Shown here in pieces: positions 1 to 8,000 of a DNA stretch of 16,935 nucleotides. Positions within the stretch are counted from its first letter, which is position 1, and each line of letters begins with the position of its first letter. The notes under the pieces are model-generated. The model was given only the letters and a program-made list of their open reading frames with translations. It searched no databases and was not told the DNA's origin. Source of the stretch: DATKWS01 sp035529435 (GTDB taxonomy: Bacteria; Krumholzibacteriota; Krumholzibacteriia; Krumholzibacteriales; Krumholzibacteriaceae). The position numbers and the translations under genes are program-made. Location: NCBI GenBank assembly GCA_035529435.1, contig DATKWS010000239.1, positions 1 through 16,935 of the forward strand, in the 5' to 3' direction.

Positions 1-2
1 CC

Positions 3-692
3 GGGTTGCGGATCGTTGGGGGTGGGGATGCACGGCGGCGCTGCTGTTCGGAAATCCCATCAGACAGCTCGGCCGCGGCGCTGGGGGCCGGTGGCGGGCC
101 GGTGGGGACCGTTACCGAGGGGATCGGGAAGCACGCAGACAGCTACTGTTCGGTCGCGCGACATGCGGTTCAATACGCCGGGGCCCGCGGCACGCGGATG
201 CCGGCAGTGGAGCCGGGTCGCTGCTCGGTCACCGTTCTCGGTGAACGCGAGGATTTCGCGAACCCTGTCGTTGCACGGTTCGTGAATGGGCTGGCGCGGC
301 TGCTCGGAACGGGGGGATGGGATACGCCGCGGCGCGACGGGGGGATGGCCTCCCGTTCAAGCGATGGTTATCAGGGGCCGTTCTCCGGCACGATGCTCCG
401 TCCGGCGCTGCGCTACGAGGCGCCGGGAACGAGGGAACCGATGGAGATTCTCGCTCTGGAAGCCGGCCGGTCTTGCGGCGGTGAGGCCGGGATCGTTGTT
501 TTCCTGAACCGGCGGCCGCTGCTGCGGCGGGCCTGCGAGGAGCTCTGCACCGGCTCCGCGCTGGCGGTTGTCGCGGGGTGGCCCTACGCTGCACATTTTC
601 TGCCGCCCGGCAAACCGGCAATCATCACCTACGGCGTGTACGATACGGCGGTGAATGCAGTCGCCGCCCTCATCACCGGGCACCCGGTATAA
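3..692 (+). CDS. 3' end of probable glycoside hydrolase family 3 (beta-N-acetylhexosaminidase-like) gene
   Basis: The frame is open from the first bases of the window, so the gene probably starts upstream and only about 229 C-terminal residues are visible. The last 60 residues, with the stretches 'VVAGWPYAAHFLPPGKPA' and 'YGVYDTAVNAVAALITG', resemble the C-terminal alpha/beta domain of GH3 enzymes. There a beta strand and a 'P.L..YG....A..AA...L.G' helix close the sandwich domain. G/C dominates third codon positions, which supports real coding. GH3 N-acetylhexosaminidases remove terminal GlcNAc from muropeptides or chitin fragments; the catalytic N-terminal barrel is not in the window, so activity cannot be judged. 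The expected tail after 'GHPV' continues in the +1 frame (ITGDTVSSGTPVPG), which may mean a frameshift at the very end. Family assignment is moderate to weak. Confidence 0.5.
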   Translation, partial: GLRIVGGGDARRRCCSEIPSDSSAAALGAGGGPVGTVTEGIGKHADSYCSVARHAVQYAGARGTRMPAVEPGRCSVTVLGEREDFANPVVARFVNGLARLLGTGGWDTPRRDGGMASRSSDGYQGPFSGTMLRPALRYEAPGTREPMEILALEAGRSCGGEAGIVVFLNRRPLLRRACEELCTGSALAVVAGWPYAAHFLPPGKPAIITYGVYDTAVNAVAALITGHPV

Positions 693-773
693 CCGGGGAT
701 ACCGTGTCTTCAGGCACGCCGGTCCCCGGCACAGCTCGAGAAATAGCTCAACGTAAGACGGCCGAAAAATGGA

Positions 774-802
774 TTGACAGCGCTGCGCCGCTCTGTTATA
801 AA
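774..802 (+). promoter_or_regulatory. sigma70-type promoter for tRNA-Asp
   Basis: A perfect -35 TTGACA (774-779) and a -10 TATAAA (797-802) are separated by exactly 17 bp. The start point should fall near 809, giving a leader of about 95 nt before the mature tRNA. No other gene lies between it and the tRNA. Confidence 0.8.
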
Positions 803-810
803 TAGGAACG

Positions 811-837
811 ATTGGCAGGGTTGGGCTGCCAATTTTT
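811..837 (+). terminator. hairpin plus T-run directly at the predicted transcript 5' end
   Basis: ATTGGCAG (811-818) and CTGCCAAT (826-833) form a perfect 8-bp stem with a 7-nt loop. TTTT follows (834-837). The form is that of an intrinsic terminator, but it begins within a few bases of the predicted start of the tRNA transcript. It may terminate transcripts arriving from the left, or it may be a 5' stabilising hairpin of the tRNA precursor. Confidence 0.5.
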
Positions 838-854
838 ACTATTTGAAAAGTCGC

Positions 855-879
855 CCCGCCAGGTGGCGCCACCGGCGGG
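855..879 (+). other. GC-rich inverted repeat in the tRNA-Asp leader
   Basis: CCCGCC (855-860) pairs with GGCGGG (874-879) around the perfect 12-bp palindrome GGTGGCGCCACC (862-873). Only A861 is unpaired. There is no T-run, so it is not a typical terminator. It lies 23 bp before the mature tRNA and could be a processing signal or a protein-binding palindrome. Confidence 0.45.
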
Positions 880-902
880 ATGCACCGATCAGGAATAAAG
901 GT

Positions 903-980
903 GGGGTCGTAGTTCAGTTTGGTTAGAACGCCTGCCTGTCACGCAGGAGGTCGCGAGTTCGAGTCTCGTCGGCCCCGCCA
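903..980 (+). tRNA. tRNA-Asp (GUC), CCA encoded
   Basis: A full cloverleaf can be folded. The acceptor stem is GGGGTCG/CGGCCCC with one G-T pair, the D arm is GTTC/GAAC, and the anticodon stem CCTGC/GCAGG holds CTGTCAC with anticodon GTC at 938-940. The T arm is GCGAG-TTCGAGT-CTCGT, followed by discriminator G and a genomically encoded CCA. GTC decodes GAC and GAU as aspartate. The gene has its own promoter upstream and a terminator immediately downstream, so it is probably a single-tRNA transcription unit. Confidence 0.97.
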
Positions 981-991
981 TTTACATACGG

Positions 992-1026
992 ACCCCTCCG
1001 GCCCGTTCGGCTGGAGGGGTATTTTC
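992..1026 (+). terminator. Rho-independent terminator of tRNA-Asp
   Basis: A 12-bp stem, 992-1003 with 1009-1020 (outer part ACCCCTCC/GGAGGGGT, one G-T pair), closes a CGTTC loop. ATTTTC follows. It lies 12 bp after the CCA end, fitting termination of the tRNA transcript. Confidence 0.8.
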
Positions 1027-1096
1027 ATGGCCCGCGCCGGATCGCACACCACACCGCACGGCGTCCCCACTGCGGAATTCAGGGGTAGATACAGAG

Positions 1097-1126
1097 AGGC
1101 ATGGAACCTGTTCAGGCTCCATGCCT
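1097..1126 (-). terminator. hairpin downstream of the RRM gene
   Basis: AGGCATGGA (1097-1105) pairs with TCCATGCCT (1118-1126), and an inner CCTG/CAGG extends the stem past an A/C mismatch. It lies about 28 bp beyond the RRM stop codon. The following T-run on the minus strand is poor, so efficiency is uncertain. Confidence 0.5.
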
Positions 1127-1153
1127 CCTGCTCGTCACGGTCGATACGCGGTT

Positions 1154-1465
1154 CTAGAAATCCCTGTTACGGGGTCCGGAAAAACGCCGTCCACCACCGC
1201 CACCGCCGCCGCGATCCTCGCGCGGTCTGGCTTCACTGACCTTGAGTGCACGGCCGTCGATATCCTGGCCATTCACCGCAGCGATGGCCTTGTCGGCCTC
1301 TTCGTTATTTTCCATCTCGACAAAACCGAATCCTCTTGAACGCTCGGTATAGCGGTCCTTGATGACCCTCGCCGAGGTCACGGTGCCGTAAGGCTTGAAC
1401 ATTTCGCCGAGATCTTCGTCTTTGGTCGAGAACGGCAGGTTGCCGACATAAATATTCTTTGACAT
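1154..1465 (-). CDS. RRM-type glycine-rich RNA-binding protein
   Basis: A 103-residue protein made of one RNA recognition motif and a short glycine/arginine tail. RNP2 is IYVGNL (residues 5-10) and RNP1 is RGFGFVEM (44-51). The tail from residue 86 has seven consecutive glycines and ends in RRFSGPRNRDF. Bacterial proteins of this layout bind single-stranded RNA in the cytoplasm and in several lineages are cold-induced, thought to act as RNA chaperones. The start is supported by AAAGGA about 11 bases upstream of ATG. The gene is transcribed alone, away from the dipeptidase gene, with a hairpin past its stop. Its upstream region is long and contains the small inverted repeat GTAAC...GTTAC (1506-1522), but no confident promoter was seen. 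Family assignment is firm; the specific RNA target is unknown. Confidence 0.93.
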   Translation of the reverse strand: MSKNIYVGNLPFSTKDEDLGEMFKPYGTVTSARVIKDRYTERSRGFGFVEMENNEEADKAIAAVNGQDIDGRALKVSEARPREDRGGGGGGGRRFSGPRNRDF

Positions 1466-1900
1466 TGTCTGAATCGTCCTTTCGTAATCCTAATGCAATC
1501 TATCTGTAACGGAACGGGTTACTTTACTTTTTCTCTATAAAGTCACCTCCCCTTCGATGTCCGGCTCATGTACACACCGCTGCGATGGACAGGTGCATAC
1601 CGGGCTATGCCCGCCCTCCCGAAGAGTAGTATCGATTCAGATGATCCTGGGGATGTGTGGTAGGGACTGTATCGATAGGTCTCTTGAGACGGGGCGATCT
1701 TGTAAGCTCTCACAAAATAGCCGTTATTATAACTCCTTGTTCAAAAACTTCGGCACAAGTATACAATATCGGCTAAAACAATACCAGTCTTTTTTATAGC
1801 CGGCCGATGCGCCATTTCCCGTTGCATGGAGCGCGGCCCCTTGCTATCGTTCGATAATATTCGCTCTCCGGATCATTGGCAACCGTTATGGAGGTCGAGC
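1466..1900. other. divergent intergenic region between the RRM and dipeptidase genes
   Basis: About 435 bp without a convincing gene. It becomes AT-rich from about 1690. It holds the small repeats GTAAC...GTTAC (1506-1522) and GTCTC-TT-GAGAC, and a plus-strand promoter candidate at 1737-1765. Short open frames here (for example from 1557) lack ribosome sites and recognisable products. Confidence 0.6.
1737..1765 (+). promoter_or_regulatory. candidate sigma70 promoter for the dipeptidase gene
   Basis: -35 TTGTTC (1737-1742) and -10 TATACA (1760-1765, followed by AT) have a 17-bp spacer in an AT-rich stretch. The predicted start near 1772 leaves a leader of about 130 nt before the ATG at 1901. 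Confidence 0.55.
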
Positions 1901-3481
1901 ATGCAGATGGAACTACACCGGGAACTCCTTTCAGCCGTTATTCTGTGCGTGATCTTCTGTGCCGCATCGGGCGCCCGTGCCTGTACATCGATCATGGTGG
2001 GCAGGGAGGCATCCGCCGACGGCTCGGTGATAACCTCCCACACGTGCGACAGCCGCGAGGATCGTACCTGGTTCGATATCGCCGCGCCGGGAAAGCACGG
2101 GGGCGGTGATCTCTGCAATGTCTATTCGGGACTACGGTTCATCAGGAATCCCGATGACGTGGGGAGCGCCGAGGTGATCGGCACGATACCGCAGGTTCCA
2201 GCAACCTACGGCTACATCAATACGGCATACCCGTGCATGAATGACCGCCAGCTCGCCATCGGGGAATCGACGTTCGGCGGGCGCGAGGAGCTCCGCAACA
2301 AGGAAGCGATGATCGCGTGCGAGGAGCTCTGCCGGCTCGCGCTCGAGCGTGCCGCGACGGCCCGCGAGGCGATACGGGTGATGGATGAGCTGACAAAGAA
2401 ATACGGGTACAACGACAGCGGCGAGTGCCTCACGATCGCCGACAAGACCGAGGTCTGGCACTTCGAGATCATGGGGTGCGGCGCCGACTGCGTCGGGGCG
2501 ATCTGGGCCGCACGGCGGATTCCGGACGGCCATGTCGGTGTAACGGCCAACGCGAGCAGGATACTGGAGATCGACCTCGACGATTCCGAATACTTCATGG
2601 CCTCCGACAACGTGTTCGGCGTCGCCATTCGAAACGGCTGGTATGATCCGGACTCCGGCGAGCCGTTCAGCTTCTGTTACGCGTACGATCCCGAGGGGCG
2701 CCGCAGCATGGCGGCCCGCCGCCGTGAGTGGCGTGTCTTCGATATCCTCGCACCATCCCTCGGCCTCGATCCGAACGCCGAAAATCACCCCTTCTCGGTG
2801 AAGCCCGACACAGCGGTGACGATCGCGCGTCTCATGGAGATATTCCGCGATACGTACGAAGGGACCGAGTTCGATATCACGAAGAACATGCTCGTGCCCG
2901 ATCCCGAGAACGAAGGGGCGTTTATCAAGAGCCCCTACGCGAATCCCTTCATGGACTACGATATGATGCCGCTCTTCAAGATCAACGGCGGCTGGGGCTG
3001 GCGCGGCGAGAGGTGCATCGCCCGCTACTACTGCACCTATGTGACGATCACCCAGTCCCGCGACTGGCTTCCCGATCCCGTCGGCGGCCTCGTCTGGCTC
3101 GGCTGGGACAATCCCGCGATGACGGTCTACGCTCCCGTCTACTGCGGCATCACCGATGTCCCGCCGTCCTACAAGGAATGCGGACGGCGCGAGTTCCGGC
3201 GCGACTGCGCGTGGTGGGCCTTCAACCGCGTCGCGGATCTCTCGGCCCAGAAGTGGGGGCACATGCGGGTCGATGTCGACTCGGTGCGTGTCGCATTCGA
3301 AACGGAGGCGCTGTCGCAGCAGGGGGATATCGAGAAGAAGGCGCTCGCCCTGTACCGGAAGAGCCCGAAGCAGGCGCGAAGGCACCTCACCGGGTACACG
3401 ATGGGGTTCTGCGAGCGGATCACTCGGGCGTACTGGGACCTGGGCGATCACCTGTTGTGGAAGTACACGGGAAAATATTGA
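1901..3481 (+). CDS. secreted C69-family dipeptidase
   Basis: A 526-residue Ntn-hydrolase-fold dipeptidase of peptidase family C69. The start is the ATG at 1901 because GGAGG (1890-1894) sits six bases before it and a signal peptide follows at once; longer in-frame starts lack this. The hydrophobic leader ends in ...ASGARA directly before Cys28, which opens the family motif CTSIMVG...DGSV. In this family the nucleophile is an N-terminal Cys, so export cleavage may itself expose it. A second family signature, GHVGVTANASRI, lies near residue 215. The enzyme should cleave dipeptides in the periplasm or outside the cell. An MFSD1-like dipeptide carrier follows 165 bp downstream and a secreted S9 peptidase lies convergently beyond that, consistent with peptide catabolism. 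The family call is firm; the exact dipeptide preference is not visible. Confidence 0.92.
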   Translation: MQMELHRELLSAVILCVIFCAASGARACTSIMVGREASADGSVITSHTCDSREDRTWFDIAAPGKHGGGDLCNVYSGLRFIRNPDDVGSAEVIGTIPQVPATYGYINTAYPCMNDRQLAIGESTFGGREELRNKEAMIACEELCRLALERAATAREAIRVMDELTKKYGYNDSGECLTIADKTEVWHFEIMGCGADCVGAIWAARRIPDGHVGVTANASRILEIDLDDSEYFMASDNVFGVAIRNGWYDPDSGEPFSFCYAYDPEGRRSMAARRREWRVFDILAPSLGLDPNAENHPFSVKPDTAVTIARLMEIFRDTYEGTEFDITKNMLVPDPENEGAFIKSPYANPFMDYDMMPLFKINGGWGWRGERCIARYYCTYVTITQSRDWLPDPVGGLVWLGWDNPAMTVYAPVYCGITDVPPSYKECGRREFRRDCAWWAFNRVADLSAQKWGHMRVDVDSVRVAFETEALSQQGDIEKKALALYRKSPKQARRHLTGYTMGFCERITRAYWDLGDHLLWKYTGKY

Positions 3482-3646
3482 AAGATAGCCCGTCCGGCGC
3501 ACCGAAAACGAACTGTTGCGCAATCGGCCCAGCGGCCGTAAAGTGGATATGGTGGTTTGGACATCATCCGGAGGTTCGCGGGAGCCGGCGGGTCGTTTCG
3601 AACTGCCGTCATGTAATGAAAGGAAAATCCGGGAGGCAGATATCGC

Positions 3647-4954
3647 ATGAGCGACAGTGAGGTTGGATTTTTTCATCCATCGAGGAAAGCGTTCCGTTTC
3701 ACTATTCTTATCTTCGTCAGCCTTCTGACGTACGGCAGTTATTTCGCCTACGATGGGCTCTCGGCCATCGCCCCGATCCTTATCTCCTCGTTCGAGGTGA
3801 CACGCGCCGCGTTCGGTGCGACAAAAACAATTTACTCCGTTGCCGCCATCCTGTGCCTGCTCATCGGCGGCATACTCATCGATCGCATCGGGACGCGGAA
3901 GGCGAGCCTCCTTTTTTCGTCGTTGATAGTACTGGGCGCACTCATCATGGCCTTTGCCCGTAACATCTGGATGATCTACATCGGCATGTTCTTCTTCGGA
4001 GCGGGTTCGGAAACGCTGATCATAGCCCAGAGCTCGATCATATCCCGTTGGTTCAAGGGAAAGGAGCTCGCCTTCGCCTTCGGCATCGCGCTTACGGTCA
4101 GCCGTCTCGGATCGCTCTTCAGCTACAACACCGAGGCGTTGATCGTCGACTATTTCGGGCACTACTCGTTCGCACTGTGGGCAGGGCTGGTGTTCTGTTC
4201 TCTCTCGTTGCTGGCGAATGTGGTGTACTGTCTCATGGACCGCCACGGCGAGCGAGTTCTGCATCTCGAGGAGGGTGGGGTCGAGGAGAAGATCGTCCTT
4301 TCCGATATCAAGCGGTTCAATGCGTCGTTCTGGTACGTTACGCTCCTGTGCTTTACTTTCTACGGCGCTATCTTCCCCTTCCAGCATCTCGCGGTCGATT
4401 TCTTTCACGAGAAATGGGGGATACCGCTGGAGGCGGCGGCGGAGGGGGGATTCTTCTACCAGGTGTTCTCGAATATTTTCCACATGTTCTCGACCGCACC
4501 GGGTATCGCCGGTATCATCGTTTTCGCATCGATGGTGTTCGCACCGATGGCCGGTTTCCTCGTCGATCGTGTCGGCAAGCGGGCGACCCTGATGATCTTC
4601 GGGTCCCTCCTCATGATCCCGGCGCACCTCTTGATGGGCGTCACCCGTATCAATCCCGTTTTTATGAATATCGTCCTCGGCGCCGCCTTCGTCCTCGTGC
4701 CCGCCGCGATGTGGCCCTCGGTGCCGCTCATCATCTCGAAGCAGCGCGTCGGGACAGCGTTCGGATTGATGACCATGCTGCAGAATATAGGCCTGGGCCT
4801 GTTCCCCTGGCTCAGCGGGCGGTTACGGGACATCAGCGGGGACTACACGGCGAGCCAGATCATGTTCTCATCGCTCGGCGTTCTCGGGCTTGTCTTCGCC
4901 ATCCTGCTGAGACGCGCCGATGCACGGAACAACAATATACTGGAGAAACCGTGA
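3647..4954 (+). CDS. MFSD1-like major facilitator transporter, probable dipeptide carrier
   Basis: A 435-residue, roughly 12-helix inner-membrane carrier of the major facilitator superfamily. Several stretches match, from memory, the animal lysosomal carrier MFSD1: YFAYD (residues 32-36), GGILIDRIGTRK after helix 2, SETLIIAQ with Glu122, WFKGKELAFAFG (135-146), SRLGS with Arg153, and a late GTAFG...QN.GL block. MFSD1 exports dipeptides from lysosomes, and a Glu and an Arg at these positions have been implicated in binding. The gene starts at ATG 3647 after GGGAGG. A weak promoter-like pair (TTGCGC 3516-3521, TAAAGT 3539-3544) is upstream, but co-transcription with the dipeptidase 165 bp before is equally possible. 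Inferred role: uptake of dipeptides, or proton- or gradient-driven exchange, next to enzymes that make or use them. Confidence 0.88.
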   Translation: MSDSEVGFFHPSRKAFRFTILIFVSLLTYGSYFAYDGLSAIAPILISSFEVTRAAFGATKTIYSVAAILCLLIGGILIDRIGTRKASLLFSSLIVLGALIMAFARNIWMIYIGMFFFGAGSETLIIAQSSIISRWFKGKELAFAFGIALTVSRLGSLFSYNTEALIVDYFGHYSFALWAGLVFCSLSLLANVVYCLMDRHGERVLHLEEGGVEEKIVLSDIKRFNASFWYVTLLCFTFYGAIFPFQHLAVDFFHEKWGIPLEAAAEGGFFYQVFSNIFHMFSTAPGIAGIIVFASMVFAPMAGFLVDRVGKRATLMIFGSLLMIPAHLLMGVTRINPVFMNIVLGAAFVLVPAAMWPSVPLIISKQRVGTAFGLMTMLQNIGLGLFPWLSGRLRDISGDYTASQIMFSSLGVLGLVFAILLRRADARNNNILEKP

Positions 4955-4956
4955 AC

Positions 4957-5005
4957 GGCGCGCCGTGACGCTGTTCGCCGACGGACTCGGCGCACCGTGA
5001 CGCTG
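4957..5005. repeat. imperfect 17-bp direct repeat between convergent genes
   Basis: GGCGCGCCGTGACGCTG (4957-4973) recurs as GGCGCACCGTGACGCTG (4989-5005) with one mismatch. It sits in the short gap between the MFS and S9 stop codons. No clear intrinsic terminator is seen in this gap. Confidence 0.6.
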
Positions 5006-5034
5006 CCGGGCGGAGGTTTCGGCGCCACGGGATG

Positions 5035-8000
5035 CTATTCGCCGGCGGACCCGTCGGCTCCCGATAGGATCCGCACGAGATCGGCCTCGAGCGATTTTTC
5101 CGGCGTTTCTATGATCCTGCCGAGCTCGGTGCCCCCCTTCGATACGATGATCGTCGCGACGCGCTCGACGCCGTATCGCGCCTTGACGCCGTCGGACCAT
5201 TCCAGGACATCGGCCGGTATCCCCATATCGGTGGTGAAACGCGAGCTGCCGACGGCGAGCATGGTGATCTCGGAGAGGGGGTACCCCAGGTCTTCGAGGA
5301 TGCGCCAGAGCCGCGGGATCTCGCGCTGGGAGTCGCTGCACCAGGTGCCGAGCACGACGGTGATCTCGGCGTCGAAGATGTACTTCTCCAGCTCGGGGAG
5401 CAGGTTGCTGTCGGGCACATATTCGAAGTATTCCAGATCCCAGGTGTGGAGGTTCTCGACGATCCCCTCGCGCGTGACGGTCCCCATGAGAATCACGTTT
5501 TCGTCATCGAGCTCGATGCGGCGCATGCCGATATCGCCCGTCTTCCCGCCTTCCCCGTCCAGCGGCGGATACGTGTCGTTCCACCATTCGGGTTCGTCCT
5601 TGAGCCATTTGTCGAACCAGGCGACGATCGCATCCGACCAGATCATGCGTTTCTTGTAATCGAGTATGAAGTGGTTCTGGCCGGCGAACCGGATGTACTC
5701 GACGGGCTTTCCGAGGAGCTTGAGGGCCGTGTACATCTGTTCGCTCTCCCCCGGCGGCACGTTGGTGTCGCTCGCGCCGTGGAGAAGGAGGAGCGGCGTG
5801 TTGATCCGGTCGGCATAGAAGAGCGGGCTCTGCTCGATATAGATGTCGGGGCGGTTCCACGGGAAGCTGTGCGCGGCCGCGACGGCGTTGTAGGCGTATC
5901 CCCAGTACCCCTCGCCCCAGTAGCTCGAGATGGAGCTGATACCGGCGTGGGAGACCGCCGCGGCGAAGATGTCGGTCCTCGTCAGCAGCAGCTGCGTCAT
6001 GAATCCCCCGTACGATGCGCCGAGGCAACCGACCCGTTCGGGATCGACAAAGGGGTGCGCCTCGAGAAACCGCTTCGTCCCTTCTATAATCTCGCCGGCG
6101 GTGATCTTGCCCCAGTCATTGACGTGGAACGCCGAGAACTCCTGGCCGTACCCGGTGGCGCCGCTCGGCTGGAGAACGTAGACCACGTACCCCATCGCCG
6201 CCCAGAGGTTCTTCGGGTACCGGCCGCCGAAATCGCGGCTCGTCGTGGATGTGCCGGCATAGTAATTGACGAGGCAGGGATAGAGGCGCCCGGGATCGAA
6301 GTCTGGTGGATAATGGATGCGTCCCTGTATCGTTTTTCCCCCGTCGGTCGTGAAGCTCCACTCCTCGACTGCGCCGAGGCGCACGTCCCTGAAGCGTTCG
6401 GCGGCGGGATCGAGGATCAGCCGGCCCGCGCCCGTCTTCAGGTTCACCGCGTAGAGCCGCTGCGGGTGGTCGGCGCTCGAGCCGCCGACGACGGCGACCG
6501 GTCTCATGCGGGCCACGTCGATATCACCGATGACGTCGCAGTCGAGATCGATACGCGTGAATTTTTTTGTCTCCGGGTCACAGCGGAAGAGGTTCACCGA
6601 AGAGCCCTCCTCCGCGAGGAGGTATATCCGGCCGTCCGCGCGGGACCAGAAGACCTGCTGTACGGCGGGATCGAAGTCCCTCGTGAGGGGCTCGACATTC
6701 TTCGTGTCCGGATCGAAGATGTACGCCTGCCCGTCGTACTCGTTCGGGATCATTCCGTCGGGAACGTCCAATCCCACGTCACCGAATATCGACGGGCCGC
6801 CCGTGATCAGTATCCTGTCTCCACGGGGCGACCAAACGGCGTCGCGCAGCCAGACGGCGCTGTGGAGCAGCTCGGGCTCCCGGCCGTCGAGGAAGAGGCG
6901 GTACAGCTCGTCGACGCCGTACGGCCGCTCATCGAGGCGCTCGTAGTATCGCGTGAACAGTATCGACCGGCCGTCGGGATGTATATCCCGGATGTACGTG
7001 CTGTGCTTGCCGGCGGTGAGACGCCTCGTGACGCCGCCCGGCACGGACGAGAGGTAGAGGGAGGTCCTGTCCCGGCCGCGGTTCTGCCTGTCGGAGACGC
7101 CGCGAAGACGCTTGACGCCGGTTTTGTCATCCTCGGCCTCTTCGCGGTCGGCATAGATAATGAATGAGGCATCGGGGCTCCAGCGGTAGCCGGCGAGACC
7201 CTCTATCCCGTCGACGATCGTCTCGGCGGTGCCGCGATCGAGATCGAGCGCGTGGATCGCGTTCTTTCCCTCATCGGGCACGATATACGAGAGGATCCGT
7301 CCCCGCGGGGCCCACTGCAATGAATGGATTCCCGGTACGTCGCGGAGCGTTCTCGCGAGCGTCCCGTTCGCGGTCTCGCGTATCTCGATCCAGGATTCTC
7401 TGGTTCCCTCGGGGGGCACGAACCGGCTCACCGTGAATGCGACGTACTTGCCGTCGGGAGATACGGTAATGCCCTCCGTGGACGGTGTATCCAGGACATC
7501 GCCGAGAGTGAGTGCGCGGAGCGGTGAGAGCGAGGTCGCGATCGGAGCGGTATCCGATTTTACACCGGCATCGAGGCGCCAGCCGGCGAGTGTGTCGCCG
7601 GGAACATGAGCCGTCTTCACCACGATGAGATGCTTTCCGCGTTGGAGCTTCGCCGTCCCCGTCTTCTCGTCTCCCAGCGAGCCATCCGTTCCGCCGCCCG
7701 TGCACTTCACGACCGATTCGCCATCGACGGTGAGCTCGAACGGATGGGTCCCCCGGACGTCGAACTTCACCTCTGTCCAGCGGGGGATTTCGATGTAGGC
7801 CGCGAGGTACGCGATCATCGCCGGGGCGGTATCCCCCGGGATCGAGACGCCGCTCGTGTCGGCGGAAACGGCCCGCCAGGCGGCGGGTGTGCCGGGTAGC
7901 AGGGTCATCAATCTGCCGGCGGCGGGCATGAACGTATCGATACGGGAATGCCGGTAGGCACAGAGGGCGGCGGCGTCGAACGGCTTCTCGTCCTCTGCGT

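Noticed and set aside
229..621. minus-strand 130-residue Arg/Pro-rich frame
   Set aside because: Low-complexity antisense translation of GC-rich DNA; no start site or domain.
2132..4627. 831-codon minus-strand open frame opposite the dipeptidase and MFS genes
   Set aside because: Arg/Asp/Glu/Pro-rich shadow translation of GC-rich coding DNA; the plus-strand genes here have clear family motifs and ribosome sites.
5446..7167. 573-codon plus-strand open frame inside the S9 gene
   Set aside because: Shadow of the S9 peptidase, whose triad, propeller repeats and signal peptide are on the other strand.
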